From NCBI RefSeq assembly GCF_006704265.1, contig NZ_VIKA01000021.1, forward strand, positions 1 to 35,417: a stretch of 35,417 nt of DNA, read 5' to 3'. The notes under the pieces were generated by a model. That model had not been told where the DNA came from. It searched no databases and saw only the letters and a list, made by a program, of their open reading frames with translations. This DNA comes from Elioraea sp. Yellowstone (GTDB lineage: Bacteria; Pseudomonadota; Alphaproteobacteria; Acetobacterales; Acetobacteraceae). Below are positions 16,382-24,895 of this stretch, piece by piece (position 1 is the first letter of the stretch; the number at the start of each line of letters is the position of its first letter). The translations under genes were made by a program, and so were the position numbers.

Positions 16382-17971
16382 ATGACCATGCACCGTCGAA
16401 CCATGCTTCAGGCGGGTCTCGCCGCGCCGGCGCTGCTCTCCGCCGCCGGCCGCGCGACGATGGCGCAGGACCGCCGCCGCGTGATCCGCAGCGTGCCGAT
16501 CGGCGACCTGCGCGCGCTCGATCCGATCTGGACCACGGCCTACATCACGCGCAACCACGCCTACATGGTGTGGGACACGCTGTTCGCACTCGATGCGCAG
16601 AACCGCCCGCAGCCGCAGATGGTCGGCGAGTACGGCACGAGCGGCGACGGGCTGACCTGGACCTTCCGGCTGCGCGAGGGCCTGCGCTGGCACGACAACG
16701 CCCCCGTGCGCGCTGCCGACTGCGTCGCCTCGGTGCAGCGCTGGGGCCAGAAGGACGGCATGGGCCGGGCGCTCATGGCTGTCACCGACAGCATCGAGGT
16801 ACGCGACGAGCGCACCTTCGAACTGAAGCTGAAGCGCACCGTCGGGTTCGTGCTCGACGCGCTCGGCAAGATCGACAGCAACGTACCCTTCATGATGCCG
16901 GAGCGGCTCGCGCGCACGGACGCGAACACCGCGATCACCGAGGTGATCGGGTCGGGCCCGTTCCGTTTCAAGCGCGAGGAGTGGATCCCTGGCGCCAGGG
17001 TCGTCTACGAGAAGTTCGAGGGCTATGTGCCGCGCACCGAGCCGGCGAGCCAGGCCGCGGGCGGCAAGGTGGTGAAGGTCGACCGCGTCGAGTCGCTCTA
17101 CACGCCGGATGCCGCGACCGCAGCGAACGGGCTGCTCACCGGCGAACTCGATCTGCTCGAGACGCTCTCGCACGATCTCGTGCCGATGCTCGAGCGTTCA
17201 CGCGATGTCACGGTCGCGCCGAACGACCCGCTCGGCTATCAGCTCTTCATGGTGATCAACCACCTTCACCCGCCGTTCAACGATCAGAGGGCGCGCAAGG
17301 CGGTGCAGACCGCGGTCAACCAGAGCGACTTCATGGCAGCGGTGGTCGGGCGCCATACGCCCTCACGGGAGTGCGCGGCGATCTTCGGCTGCACTGCCGA
17401 GGAGGACAACCGCTTCGCCGCGCTCGGCTGGCCGACGCGCGATCTCGGCAAGGCGCGGGCGCTCCTGCGCGAGTCGGGTTATGACGGCCGGCCGGTGGTG
17501 GTGATGGACCCGGCCGACAACGCGATCCTGCATCCGGCAGCACTGGTGGCGGCAGACACGCTGAAGCAGATCGGCGTGAACGTCGACCTGATCGCGATGG
17601 ACTGGAGCACGCTCGTGCAGCGCCGTGCCTCCAAGGCGCCACCGGACCAGGGCGGCTGGAACATCTTCGTCACCAACGCGACGCTCACCGGCATCGCTAA
17701 TCCGCTGCTCAACATCTTCACGCGCCACTGCGACGATGCGTGGTTCGGCTGGCCGTGCCATCCGCGCGTGCCGGAGTTGACGAGCGCCTGGGCATTCGAG
17801 ACCGACGCGGCGAAGCGGCGGCAGATCCGCACGGAGCTCGAGCGCTTCCACGTCGCGCATGTGAGCTCGATCCCGCTCGGCCAGTACCGCAGCGTGATCG
17901 CCTACCGGAACGCGCTGAAGGGCCTGATTCCCGGTCCGGCGCTGTTCTACTGGAACATCGAGAAGACCTGA
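16382..17971 (+). CDS. ABC transporter substrate-binding protein, family 5 (peptide type)
   Basis: This 529-residue protein is a periplasmic binding protein of the SBP_bac_5 family (DppA/OppA type), which captures oligopeptides, opines or other small organics for an ABC importer. It begins with an N-terminal signal containing HRRTMLQAG, a twin-arginine-like pair before a hydrophobic stretch ending near AAGRATMAQD. Family segments include LTWTFRLREGLRWHDNAP, the internal IGSGPFRFKREEW and the late INHLHPPFNDQRARKAVQ. GGGAGG lies 5 nt before the ATG. No cognate permease or ATPase is adjacent; the next genes are on the other strand. Association with the two amidohydrolases upstream suggests it feeds their substrate, which is inference. 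Confidence 0.9.
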   Translation: MTMHRRTMLQAGLAAPALLSAAGRATMAQDRRRVIRSVPIGDLRALDPIWTTAYITRNHAYMVWDTLFALDAQNRPQPQMVGEYGTSGDGLTWTFRLREGLRWHDNAPVRAADCVASVQRWGQKDGMGRALMAVTDSIEVRDERTFELKLKRTVGFVLDALGKIDSNVPFMMPERLARTDANTAITEVIGSGPFRFKREEWIPGARVVYEKFEGYVPRTEPASQAAGGKVVKVDRVESLYTPDAATAANGLLTGELDLLETLSHDLVPMLERSRDVTVAPNDPLGYQLFMVINHLHPPFNDQRARKAVQTAVNQSDFMAAVVGRHTPSRECAAIFGCTAEEDNRFAALGWPTRDLGKARALLRESGYDGRPVVVMDPADNAILHPAALVAADTLKQIGVNVDLIAMDWSTLVQRRASKAPPDQGGWNIFVTNATLTGIANPLLNIFTRHCDDAWFGWPCHPRVPELTSAWAFETDAAKRRQIRTELERFHVAHVSSIPLGQYRSVIAYRNALKGLIPGPALFYWNIEKT

Positions 17972-18008
17972 CCGCTCGCGGCGGCACCGGATCGGACCGG
18001 TCCGGCGC

Positions 18009-18347
18009 TCACGCCTTCAGCGCCAGCGTCACGATCGGCGTGAGCGTCGCGCCGGCCGGCAGCGTGACGCGCAGGCGCAGCCAGGAACCGAAATGTGCCA
18101 CCCGCAGCACGGCGATGCCCTCGGCCGCATCCGGCACCGCCGCGCTCGTGCCCTCGTCCACCCAGCGGATGCCGTCGGGCGAGATCTGCACATGCGCGCG
18201 CCCCTCGCCGGTCGGGCCCTCGGCCGCGAGCGCGCGCAGGAAGAACACCGCCTCGGACGCCCAGCCTGCCTCGAACGGCTCGGTCGTCGCCTCGCCCTGC
18301 CAGCGCTCGTTGCGGGCGATGATCGCGGAATGGCTCTCGCGCAGCAC
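18009..18347 (-). CDS. Hypothetical protein, last gene of sugar-acid ABC operon
   Basis: I do not recognise this 112-residue protein. It starts MLRESHSAIIARNERW and appears beta-rich, with alternating strands (AHVQISPDGIRWVDEG, LRVAHFGSWLRLRVTL) reminiscent of a small jelly-roll or carbohydrate-associated beta fold; this is only a visual impression. There is no signal peptide or membrane span. It begins 3 nt after the preceding gene on the minus strand, so it is almost certainly co-transcribed and possibly co-folded with it. It ends in a convergent junction with the solute-binding protein, where a GGACCGGTCC palindrome (around 17995-18004) is the only visible structure. Confidence 0.7.
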   Translation of the reverse strand: MLRESHSAIIARNERWQGEATTEPFEAGWASEAVFFLRALAAEGPTGEGRAHVQISPDGIRWVDEGTSAAVPDAAEGIAVLRVAHFGSWLRLRVTLPAGATLTPIVTLALKA

Positions 18348-18350
18348 GGC

Positions 18351-19223
18351 TCAGAACTCCCCCGAGAGGCAGACGCTGTCGATGTAGAGGAACACCCGCT
18401 TGTCGGTCTCCGCCTCGGCGAAGAACACCAGGTTCAGCATGCACCAGAGATTGCGCATCGCCGGGATGACGATGCTGGGGATGCCGGCGAGGTCGTAGCG
18501 GCGGTCGTTGCACTGCATCTCGATCATGCGCATCGCGGCGAGATCGAAGTCGAAGCGCATGTAGTGCCAGTTGATCTTGGTCGGAATCTCGTTGTAGCAG
18601 AGCTTCTGCTCGCCGCCCGGAATGTCCTTCCAGCCGAACGGCGCGAGGTGGTCGTGCGTCGCGGTCTTGCCCTCGGTGCCGATCGCGCGCAGCGGCGTCG
18701 TCTCGTCCTTGTACTGCCAGCGCTGGATGTGCCTGCCGTCCTCGGCGTTGAGGAAGCGGATATGCGGCATCACCCGCAGGCCGTCCTGCTCGTGGCCGGT
18801 CTGGAGATCGTAGAGGAACCCGACCGAGCGGACATCGGTCTCGGAGAGGCGCAGCTCCGTCGCCTCGGGCTTGAAGGTGAAGTAGAACTCCAGCCGGATC
18901 GGTCCGGCCTGGCGGAAGGTCAGGCGCTTGATCGCGGTCGAGCGGATGCCGCGCTTTGGCCGGGTCGCGATCTTGAGCGCGTAGGTGCCGTCCACGCCGC
19001 CATGCGTGCCGGCGTCCCAGTGGCTGACGGTGGCGAGCTGCGGGTGGGTGTGCGCGGCGTAGGAGGGCGTCATCGAGTCGAGCGTGTGCTCGTAGTTGCC
19101 GACGAGCTGCGTCCAGCCGCAGTAGCCACGGTCGAAGTCGTCGAAGCAGATGATGCGGCGCATCGGCTCGAAGCGGCTGAGGCGCGGATCGGCGAGTCGC
19201 AGGTCCTGCAGGGTGACGGTCAC
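18351..19223 (-). CDS. Conserved-looking protein of unknown function in ABC operon
   Basis: I cannot name this 290-residue protein. Its composition is rich in aromatic and charged residues, with strand-like segments throughout (MRRIICFDDFDRGYCGWTQL, GPIRLEFYFTFKPEA, KRVFLYIDSVCLSGEF). It looks like a soluble beta-sandwich of the kind found in carbohydrate-binding or glycan-processing proteins, with no signal peptide. GTG at 19223 is chosen because GGGGAG lies 8 nt upstream and the permease gene ends 14 nt before. It sits in an operon with two sugar-type permeases and an enolase-superfamily enzyme, so a role in handling the same carbohydrate acid is a reasonable guess. Confidence 0.75.
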   Translation of the reverse strand: MTVTLQDLRLADPRLSRFEPMRRIICFDDFDRGYCGWTQLVGNYEHTLDSMTPSYAAHTHPQLATVSHWDAGTHGGVDGTYALKIATRPKRGIRSTAIKRLTFRQAGPIRLEFYFTFKPEATELRLSETDVRSVGFLYDLQTGHEQDGLRVMPHIRFLNAEDGRHIQRWQYKDETTPLRAIGTEGKTATHDHLAPFGWKDIPGGEQKLCYNEIPTKINWHYMRFDFDLAAMRMIEMQCNDRRYDLAGIPSIVIPAMRNLWCMLNLVFFAEAETDKRVFLYIDSVCLSGEF

Positions 19224-19237
19224 GGTCGGAACTCCCC

Positions 19238-20083
19238 CTATCCCTTCACGCCGCCGGCGGTGAGCCCGGCGACCAGGTGGCGTTGCAGCAAGGCGACGAA
19301 GAGCAGCACCGGCACGAGCTGGATGGTCGCGGCGGCGAACACGGGTCCCCAGTCCACGCCCGTCACCGATCCCAGCATCTCGCTGATGATCAGCGGCGCG
19401 GTGCGCGCGCGCGTGGTGGTGAACACGAAGGCGAACAGGAACTCGTTCCAGGCGAACACGAAGACGAACACCGCCGCCGCGATCATGCCCGGAATCGCCA
19501 GCGGCACGATCACATGGCGCAGCATCTGCCGGAGCGAGGCGCCGTCCACCTCGGCAGCCTCCTCGAACTCGCGTGGCACCTGGTCGACGAAGGCCTTCAT
19601 GATCCACGTGCCGAGCGAGACGAAGAACGCCGCGTAGAGCAGCACCAGCACCAGATGCGTGTCGGAGAGTCCCGCCGCGTTCACCGCCGGGAACAGCGGC
19701 AGGGTGATGACGATCGGCGGGAACATGCGCACCAGAACCATGAAGAAGGCCGAGGCGGTGAGCAGCCGCCCGCGCCGGCGCGCATAGACCCAGCCGGCGA
19801 GCGCGCTCGCGGCCACCGTGAGGGCGGTCGCGCCGAGGGTGACGATGAGGCTGTTGGCGAGCGAGCCGAAGAACTCGGGCCAAAGCCGGGCGAGTTCGAC
19901 ATAGTTCTGCACTGTCGGCCGGACGAGGTACTGCGGCGGCACGGCGAAGATGGTCGCCGGCGGGCGGAACGAGGCGTGGATCACGAACACGATCGGGAAC
20001 AGCGACCACAGCGCGACCGCGAGGAAGGCCAGCCCGCGCAGGGCGCGCCGCAGGGGCGTCCGCCGGCGGCGCTCAGGCCGCAT
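19238..20083 (-). CDS. Sugar-type ABC transporter permease (MalG-like)
   Basis: One of two membrane subunits of a carbohydrate-type (CUT1) ABC importer. The 281-residue protein has six hydrophobic spans, an N-terminal basic stretch (MRPERRRRTPLRR) and the EAA loop EEAAEVDGASLRQMLRHVIV that docks the ATPase. The late NEFLFAFVFTT segment is typical of MalG relatives. Its start overlaps the upstream permease gene by 11 nt, so translation is coupled. The cognate binding protein is probably the one at 24896-26173 across the divergent promoter; no ATPase gene lies in this window. Confidence 0.92.
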   Translation of the reverse strand: MRPERRRRTPLRRALRGLAFLAVALWSLFPIVFVIHASFRPPATIFAVPPQYLVRPTVQNYVELARLWPEFFGSLANSLIVTLGATALTVAASALAGWVYARRRGRLLTASAFFMVLVRMFPPIVITLPLFPAVNAAGLSDTHLVLVLLYAAFFVSLGTWIMKAFVDQVPREFEEAAEVDGASLRQMLRHVIVPLAIPGMIAAAVFVFVFAWNEFLFAFVFTTTRARTAPLIISEMLGSVTGVDWGPVFAAATIQLVPVLLFVALLQRHLVAGLTAGGVKG

Positions 20084-20942
20084 CGGCGAACATCCGGCGC
20101 CGCACGGCGCGCAGATACGGGAGCGAGATCGCGAGCGACAGCAGCAGCATGGCCCAGCCGGTGGCGGCGGCGAGGCCGAGCTCGTGGTAGCGGAATGCCG
20201 CCTTGTAGAGATAGACCGCCATCACCTCGGTCATGCGCGCGGGCCCGCCCTGGGTGAGCAGCCAGGGCTCGGAGAACAAGCGGAAGGCGAAGACGTAGCG
20301 GAACAGCAGCGCCACCAGGATCGCCGGCATGATCGCGGGCAGCGTGACGTGCCGGAAGGCGCACCAGGCGCCGGCGCCGTCCACCTTCGCCGCCTCGTGC
20401 AGCTCCTTCGGCACGCCGAGCAGCGCGGCATAGAGCAGCAGGAACGTGAAGGGCAGGTGGTGCCAGACCGCGAGAAGCACGATCAGCGCGAGCCCGTGCA
20501 CCGGATCGACGGCCCACTCCAGCCCGGGAAGCCCGAGCGCGCCGAGCAGGAGCTGCATCACGCCCGCCTGCGGCTCGAACATCGCCTTCCACATGATCAC
20601 CACGACGACCTCGCTGATCGCGTAGGGCGCGAGCACGATCGCGAGCATCAGGCGCGGGAAGGGCAGGCCGCCTGCGAACAGCAGCGCGATACCGAGGCCG
20701 AGCAGCAGCTCGGCATAGACGATCACGTTGACGACCACGACCGTGTTGAGGAAGGCGCGCCAGAAATAGGGATCGGCCGCGAGCCTTGCGTAGTTCGCGA
20801 AGCCGACAAAGCGCGCCTCGGTGCCGAACGAGGCCTCGTGCAGGCTGAGCCAGCCGACCCAGAGCGAGGGGACGAGGATGGTCACGACCAGCAGGAGCTG
20901 CGCCGGCGAGATCAGCAGGTAGTGGATCGGCCGCGCGCGCAT
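20073..20942 (-). CDS. Sugar-type ABC transporter permease (MalF-like)
   Basis: The partner permease, 289 residues, with six membrane spans and the EAA loop LHEAAKVDGAGAWCAFRHVTLP, followed by the MalF/UgpA-type FRLFSEPWLLTQGGPA segment. It starts 10 nt after the stop of the enolase-superfamily gene and overlaps the MalG-like gene by 11 nt. Together they form the channel for a solute of the sugar or sugar-acid class. Substrate is not readable from the permeases; the adjacent mandelate-racemase-type enzyme hints at an acid sugar. Confidence 0.92.
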   Translation of the reverse strand: MRARPIHYLLISPAQLLLVVTILVPSLWVGWLSLHEASFGTEARFVGFANYARLAADPYFWRAFLNTVVVVNVIVYAELLLGLGIALLFAGGLPFPRLMLAIVLAPYAISEVVVVIMWKAMFEPQAGVMQLLLGALGLPGLEWAVDPVHGLALIVLLAVWHHLPFTFLLLYAALLGVPKELHEAAKVDGAGAWCAFRHVTLPAIMPAILVALLFRYVFAFRLFSEPWLLTQGGPARMTEVMAVYLYKAAFRYHELGLAAATGWAMLLLSLAISLPYLRAVRRRMFADAA

Positions 20943-20952
20943 CGCCGCGCCG

Positions 20953-22071
20953 TCAGTCGCACCTGAGCCGCGCGAGCGCCGCGCGGTCGATCTCGATGCC
21001 GAGGCCGGGACCGTCCGGCACCGGCAGGGTCCCGCCCTCCAGCAACGCGGGATCGCCCGGCCTCGTGGTCGCGAGCTCCTCGCGCAGGGGGTTCGGGAAG
21101 ATCATGCACTCGAAGGTGGCGAAGTTCGGCATCGCCGCGGCGAGCTGCAGCGAGGCGGCGGCGCAGATCGCGCCGGAGAAGCCCATGTGCGGCGCGTAGG
21201 CGACGTGGAAGCAGTGCGCGAGCGCGGCGATGCGGCGCGTCTCGGTGATGCCGCCGGAACGCGCGACATCGGGCTGGATCACGCCGACCGCGCGGCTCGC
21301 GATCAGGTCGCGCGCGCCCCAGGCGGCGAATTCGCTCTCGCCGGCCGCGAGGCGGATCGGCACGGCGGCGCGCAGCCGGCGGTAGCCCTCGCGGTCCTCG
21401 GGCACGATCGGCTCCTCGAGCCAGTGGACGTCGAGCTCGAGCAGCGCGCGCGCGAGCCGCACGGCGTCGTCGTAGTCGAAGGCCCAGTTCGCATCGGCGC
21501 AGAGCCTGGCGCGCCCGCCGACCAGCCGCGCGAGCACGCGCATGCGCTCGATCGCCGCCTCGACCGGCGCGCCGATCTTCACCTTGATCAGCGGGAAGCC
21601 CCGCCGCACCGCCTCCTCCGCCTGCGCCTCCGCGATCGCGAGCGGCCCCCACGAGATCGAGGAGGCATAGGCGGCGACGCGGTCGCGCCCGCAACTGCCG
21701 AGCAGGCGGTGCACCGGCTGGCCCAGCGCCTTGCCCATGATGTCCCAGAGCGCGATGTCGATCGCGGCGACGGTCTCGATCAGCATCCCGCCCGACCGTC
21801 CCGTCGTTGCGCGCGCGAGCTTCGGCCACAGCCCCTCGACCGTGAACGGATCGGCGCCGAGCAGCAGCGGCTTCAGGGCCCGCTCCACCAGCGCGGCGGC
21901 CGCCGCGGGGGCGGCGCGCAGCAGCCCCTCGCCCCAGCCCGTGATCCCCTGATCGGTGGTCACCTCGACCACCAGGATCGAGACGGCGGCGAAGTTGCCG
22001 GCGGAGGTCGTCTGGATGTCGGGCGCGATCGGCGCGACGAGCGGGTGCGCCTTCACCTCGACGATCCGCAC
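20953..22071 (-). CDS. Enolase-superfamily enzyme, mandelate racemase subgroup
   Basis: This 372-residue enzyme abstracts a proton alpha to a carboxylate and stabilises the enolate with Mg2+, as in acid-sugar dehydratases and mandelate racemase. Visible residues: KVKIG (K163 and K165), metal ligands D193 (ADANWAF), E219 (HWLEEP) and E245 (AGESEF), then D268 in QPDVARSGG paired with H295 in YAPHMGFSG. The His-Asp dyad marks the mandelate racemase subgroup rather than the muconate-lactonising one. Start is GTG at 22071 with GGAGGG close upstream. It heads the leftward transporter operon, so dehydration of an imported sugar acid is the likeliest job; the exact substrate is unknown. Confidence 0.9.
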   Translation of the reverse strand: MRIVEVKAHPLVAPIAPDIQTTSAGNFAAVSILVVEVTTDQGITGWGEGLLRAAPAAAAALVERALKPLLLGADPFTVEGLWPKLARATTGRSGGMLIETVAAIDIALWDIMGKALGQPVHRLLGSCGRDRVAAYASSISWGPLAIAEAQAEEAVRRGFPLIKVKIGAPVEAAIERMRVLARLVGGRARLCADANWAFDYDDAVRLARALLELDVHWLEEPIVPEDREGYRRLRAAVPIRLAAGESEFAAWGARDLIASRAVGVIQPDVARSGGITETRRIAALAHCFHVAYAPHMGFSGAICAAASLQLAAAMPNFATFECMIFPNPLREELATTRPGDPALLEGGTLPVPDGPGLGIEIDRAALARLRCD

Positions 22072-22096
22072 CGTTCCCTCCCGCGGTTGACTGCCT

Positions 22097-22119
22097 ATCT
22101 GCTGTTATGATAAGCAGAT
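22097..22119. promoter_or_regulatory. Inverted-repeat operator in divergent promoter
   Basis: ATCTGCT (22097-22103) and AGCAGAT (22113-22119) form a perfect 7-bp inverted repeat around a 9-bp AT-rich centre (GTTATGATA). It lies midway between the divergent enolase-superfamily gene and the GntR regulator. A possible rightward promoter is TTGACT at 22087-22092 with GATAAG at 22109-22114. An autoregulating GntR/FCD dimer is the natural candidate to bind here; that assignment is inference. Confidence 0.7.
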
Positions 22120-22158
22120 GATCAGGCCGCGAGCAAGCGGGTGGGCGAACCGGAGACC

Positions 22159-22887
22159 ATGCCGAACGCGCTCGAAGTCGTCGCCGCACCGCGCCAGCGC
22201 CTGTCCGACCACGTGGTCGGGCAGCTCCTGGAGGGCATCACGACGGGGCGGCTCGCCCCGGGCGAGGAACTTCCGCCCGAAGCCGCGCTCGCCCGGCGTT
22301 TCGGCGTCAGCAAGACGGTGGTGCGCGAGGCGCTCGGCCAGCTCGCGGCGATGGGCGCGGTGCTGATCCAGCAGGGCCGGCCGACCACGGTGCTGCCGCC
22401 CTCGGCCGCCCCGCTCGCCACCTTCTTCGACCGCGCGATCCGCTCGCGCCCCGAGGGGCTGCGCGAGGCGATCGAGCTGCGCCGCGCGATCGAGACCGAG
22501 ATCGGCGCGCTCGCGGCCGAGCGCGCGGGCGCGGCGGATGTCGAGGCGCTCGCCGCGCAGGTCGCGACCATGCGCGCCGTGCGCGACACGGTCGATCCGT
22601 GGGTGGAGGCGGACCTCGCCTTCCATCTCGCGCTCGCGCGCGCCGCCGGCAATGCGCTGATGCTGTTCCTGATGGAGGCGCTGGCGCCGGCGGCGAAGCA
22701 CGTGATGCGGCTGATGCAGGAGCGGCGCGAACTGCGCGATGCGCGCCGCACGCTCGCGCGCCACGAGCGCATCCTGGCCGCCATCCGCAGCCGCGATCCC
22801 CAGGCGGCGCGCCAGGCGCTGCATGCGCATTTCGATGCCTCGCGGGCGCTGGTCGACCTGATGGCGCCGCCCCGGCGCGCGCCGTGA
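22159..22887 (+). CDS. GntR-family transcriptional regulator, FCD (FadR) subfamily
   Basis: A 242-residue DNA-binding regulator. The N-terminal winged helix shows the GntR signature LPPEAALARRFGVSKTVVREAL at about residues 39-60 (helix-turn-helix) and QQGRPTTVLPP wing. The C-terminal FCD domain is all-helical, with LREAIELRRAIETEIGALAAER, EADLAFHLALARAAGN and the RHERILAAIRSRDPQAARQALHAHF segment whose Asp/His residues normally hold a metal and an organic-acid ligand. ATG at 22159 has GGAG nearby; a GTG at 22141 is an alternative. It probably controls both divergent operons through the palindrome upstream, responding to an intermediate of the imported acid. Its stop overlaps the next gene as GTGA. 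Confidence 0.92.
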   Translation: MPNALEVVAAPRQRLSDHVVGQLLEGITTGRLAPGEELPPEAALARRFGVSKTVVREALGQLAAMGAVLIQQGRPTTVLPPSAAPLATFFDRAIRSRPEGLREAIELRRAIETEIGALAAERAGAADVEALAAQVATMRAVRDTVDPWVEADLAFHLALARAAGNALMLFLMEALAPAAKHVMRLMQERRELRDARRTLARHERILAAIRSRDPQAARQALHAHFDASRALVDLMAPPRRAP

Positions 22888-23870
22888 CCGCGCACCTCGT
22901 CCCGCTCGGCCGCTGGCCCACCCCGTTCGAGCCCGCGCCGAGGCTGTCGGCATCGCTCGGCCGCGAGATCTGGTTCAAGCGCGAGGATTTGGCCGGGCCG
23001 GCGCTCGGCGGCAACAAGATCCGCCAGCTCGAATGGCTGCTCGGCGCCGCCCTCGCCGAGGGCGCGGACGCCGTGCTGACCACCGCGGCGGCGCAGTCGA
23101 ACTTCTGCCGCGCGCTCGCCGGCACGGCGGCGAAGCTCGGGCTCGCCTGCACGCTGGTGCTGCGCGGCCCGCCGCCGCCGTGCCAGGGGAACCTGCTGCT
23201 CGATCGGCTGTTCGGCGCCGAGATCCGGTTCGTCGCCGCCGCCGATCCGTGGCACCCGCGCCTCGCCGCCGCGCTCGACGAGGCCGCCGCGTCGCTGCGG
23301 GCGCGCGGATACCGGCCCTACGCGATCCACCTGCCGGGCGCGAGCGCCGCCCTCGCCGCGCAGGCCTGGGCCGAGGCGGCGGCGGAGCTCGACGCGGATT
23401 GGCGTGCCGCCGGGATCGATCCGGCCGCGCTGGTGGTCGCGGCCGGTTCGGGGCTGACCGCTGCGGGACTGGCGCTCGGCCTGGCGCGCGCCGGCCGTCG
23501 CTGCCGCGTGCGCGCGATCAGCGTGCAGCAGCCGCGCGCGCATCTCGCCGCGTGGATGACGGACGTCGCGCGCCGCACCGCCGAGCGCGCGGGCTGGCCC
23601 CTGCCGGCCGCGCTGCCGCTCGACATCGACGATGCCGAGATCGGCCCGGGCTACGGAATGCCGAGCCCCGCTTCGCTCGCGGCATTGCTGCGCGTGGCGC
23701 GGTGCGAGGGCGTGGCGCTCGATCCCGCCTATGCCGGCAAGGCGATGGCCGGGCTGATCGCGGCGCTGCGCGCCGGAACCTTGCCGCCGGGGCCGGTGGT
23801 GTTCCTGCACTCGGGGGGGCTGCCCGGCCTGTTCGCGGCAGCCGACGCCGTTGCCGGGGCTGCTGCGTGA
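22884..23870 (+). CDS. PLP-dependent D-cysteine desulfhydrase/ACC deaminase-like enzyme
   Basis: A fold-type II PLP enzyme of 328 residues. The cofactor lysine is in LGGNKIRQLE (K45), preceded by IWFKREDL, and the DcyD/ACC-deaminase-type AAAQSNFCRALAG loop and VVAAGSGLTAAGLALG phosphate-binding glycine loop follow. The late GYGMPSPASLAAL and LHSGGLPGLF segments also match that family, which releases ammonia or sulfide from D-cysteine, ACC or related D-amino acids. GTG at 22884 overlaps the regulator stop (GTGA). Its co-transcription with an amide deacylase and a binding protein suggests use of an acylated amino compound; the true substrate is uncertain. Confidence 0.85.
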   Translation: MTAHLVPLGRWPTPFEPAPRLSASLGREIWFKREDLAGPALGGNKIRQLEWLLGAALAEGADAVLTTAAAQSNFCRALAGTAAKLGLACTLVLRGPPPPCQGNLLLDRLFGAEIRFVAAADPWHPRLAAALDEAAASLRARGYRPYAIHLPGASAALAAQAWAEAAAELDADWRAAGIDPAALVVAAGSGLTAAGLALGLARAGRRCRVRAISVQQPRAHLAAWMTDVARRTAERAGWPLPAALPLDIDDAEIGPGYGMPSPASLAALLRVARCEGVALDPAYAGKAMAGLIAALRAGTLPPGPVVFLHSGGLPGLFAAADAVAGAAA

Positions 23871-24868
23871 GCACGGCAAGCCGCATCCGCTGCGATCTCG
23901 ATCTCGACGCGCGCATCCCCGGCCGGCGCACCGGCTGGCTCCGCATCCCGCACTCGCGCCACGAGAGCGGCTACGGCATCGTTCCGGTCCCGATCGCGGT
24001 GCTGGAGGGCGCGCCCGGCCCCACCGTGCTGCTCACCGCCGGCAACCACGGCGACGAGTACGAGGGGCAGGTGGTGCTGCGCGACCTGGTCCGCGACCTC
24101 GATCCTGCACGCCTGACGGGGCGGCTGATCGTGCTGCCGGCCCTGAACCTGCCCGCGGTGCTGGCCGGGCGGCGCGACTCGCCGCTCGACGGGGGCAATC
24201 TCAACCGGCTGTTCCCGGGCGACCCGGAGGGCGGGCCGACCGGGATGCTCGCGCATTTCGTCACGACCGAGCTCCTGCCGCGCGCCACCTGGGCGCTCGA
24301 TTTCCATTCCGGCGGCAGTTCGATGGAGTACCTTTCCTGCGCCATGGCGCGCGCGACCGACGACGCGGCGCTCGCGGCGCGGCTCGAGGCGGCGATGCTG
24401 GCGATGCGCCTGCCGCTCGCGCTCGTCGTGCAGGCGACGCAGGATGCGCGTACCCTGCCCGCCGCCGGGCTCGCGCGCGGCGTCATCCACCTCGCCTGCG
24501 AGATCGGCGGCGGCGGGACCCTGACGCCGGCTTCGGTCGCGGCGGCTGAGGCCGCGCTGCGCGGCCTGCTCGGCCACGCCGGCGTGCTCGCGCCCGACCT
24601 GCCGCCCGCCCCGCCGCCGCGCCTGATGCGCGTCGCCGGCAGCGACCATTTCCTGTTCGCGACGGCGCGCGGGCTGTTCGTGCCCGAGGTGGCGCTCGGC
24701 GCCACCGTCGCGGCCGGACAGCGCGCCGGGCGCATCCTCTCGCTCGACGAGCCCGACCGGCCGCCGATCGCGCTACAGTTCGGCCGTGCAGGGCTCGTCG
24801 TCTGCCGCCGGGTGCCCGCTCAGGTCGTCCCCGGCGACTGCGTGGCGCATCTCGCCAGCGAGGCCTGA
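23867..24868 (+). CDS. Succinylglutamate desuccinylase/aspartoacylase-family deacylase
   Basis: A zinc-dependent carboxypeptidase-like deacylase of 333 residues, in the AstE/AspA/DoeB group that removes acyl groups from N-acyl amino acids. Zinc ligands are seen in TAGNHGDEYEG (H61, E64) and LDFHSGG (H147). The LNLPAVLAGRRDSPLDGGNL and LNRLFPGDPEGG segments resemble the DoeB-like branch that deacetylates N-acetyl diaminobutyrate. A C-terminal beta domain (DHFLFATARGLFVPEVALG) follows. GTG at 23867 overlaps the PLP-enzyme stop. With that neighbour it could form a two-step path: deacylate, then deaminate; this is a hypothesis. Confidence 0.85.
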   Translation: MSTASRIRCDLDLDARIPGRRTGWLRIPHSRHESGYGIVPVPIAVLEGAPGPTVLLTAGNHGDEYEGQVVLRDLVRDLDPARLTGRLIVLPALNLPAVLAGRRDSPLDGGNLNRLFPGDPEGGPTGMLAHFVTTELLPRATWALDFHSGGSSMEYLSCAMARATDDAALAARLEAAMLAMRLPLALVVQATQDARTLPAAGLARGVIHLACEIGGGGTLTPASVAAAEAALRGLLGHAGVLAPDLPPAPPPRLMRVAGSDHFLFATARGLFVPEVALGATVAAGQRAGRILSLDEPDRPPIALQFGRAGLVVCRRVPAQVVPGDCVAHLASEA

Positions 24869-24895
24869 CGACGAAACACCAAGGGGAGGAACGCC

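Noticed and set aside
17972-18008. Strong terminator in the convergent gap
   Set aside because: Only a short GGACCGGTCC palindrome without T-run is visible; too weak to list as a terminator.
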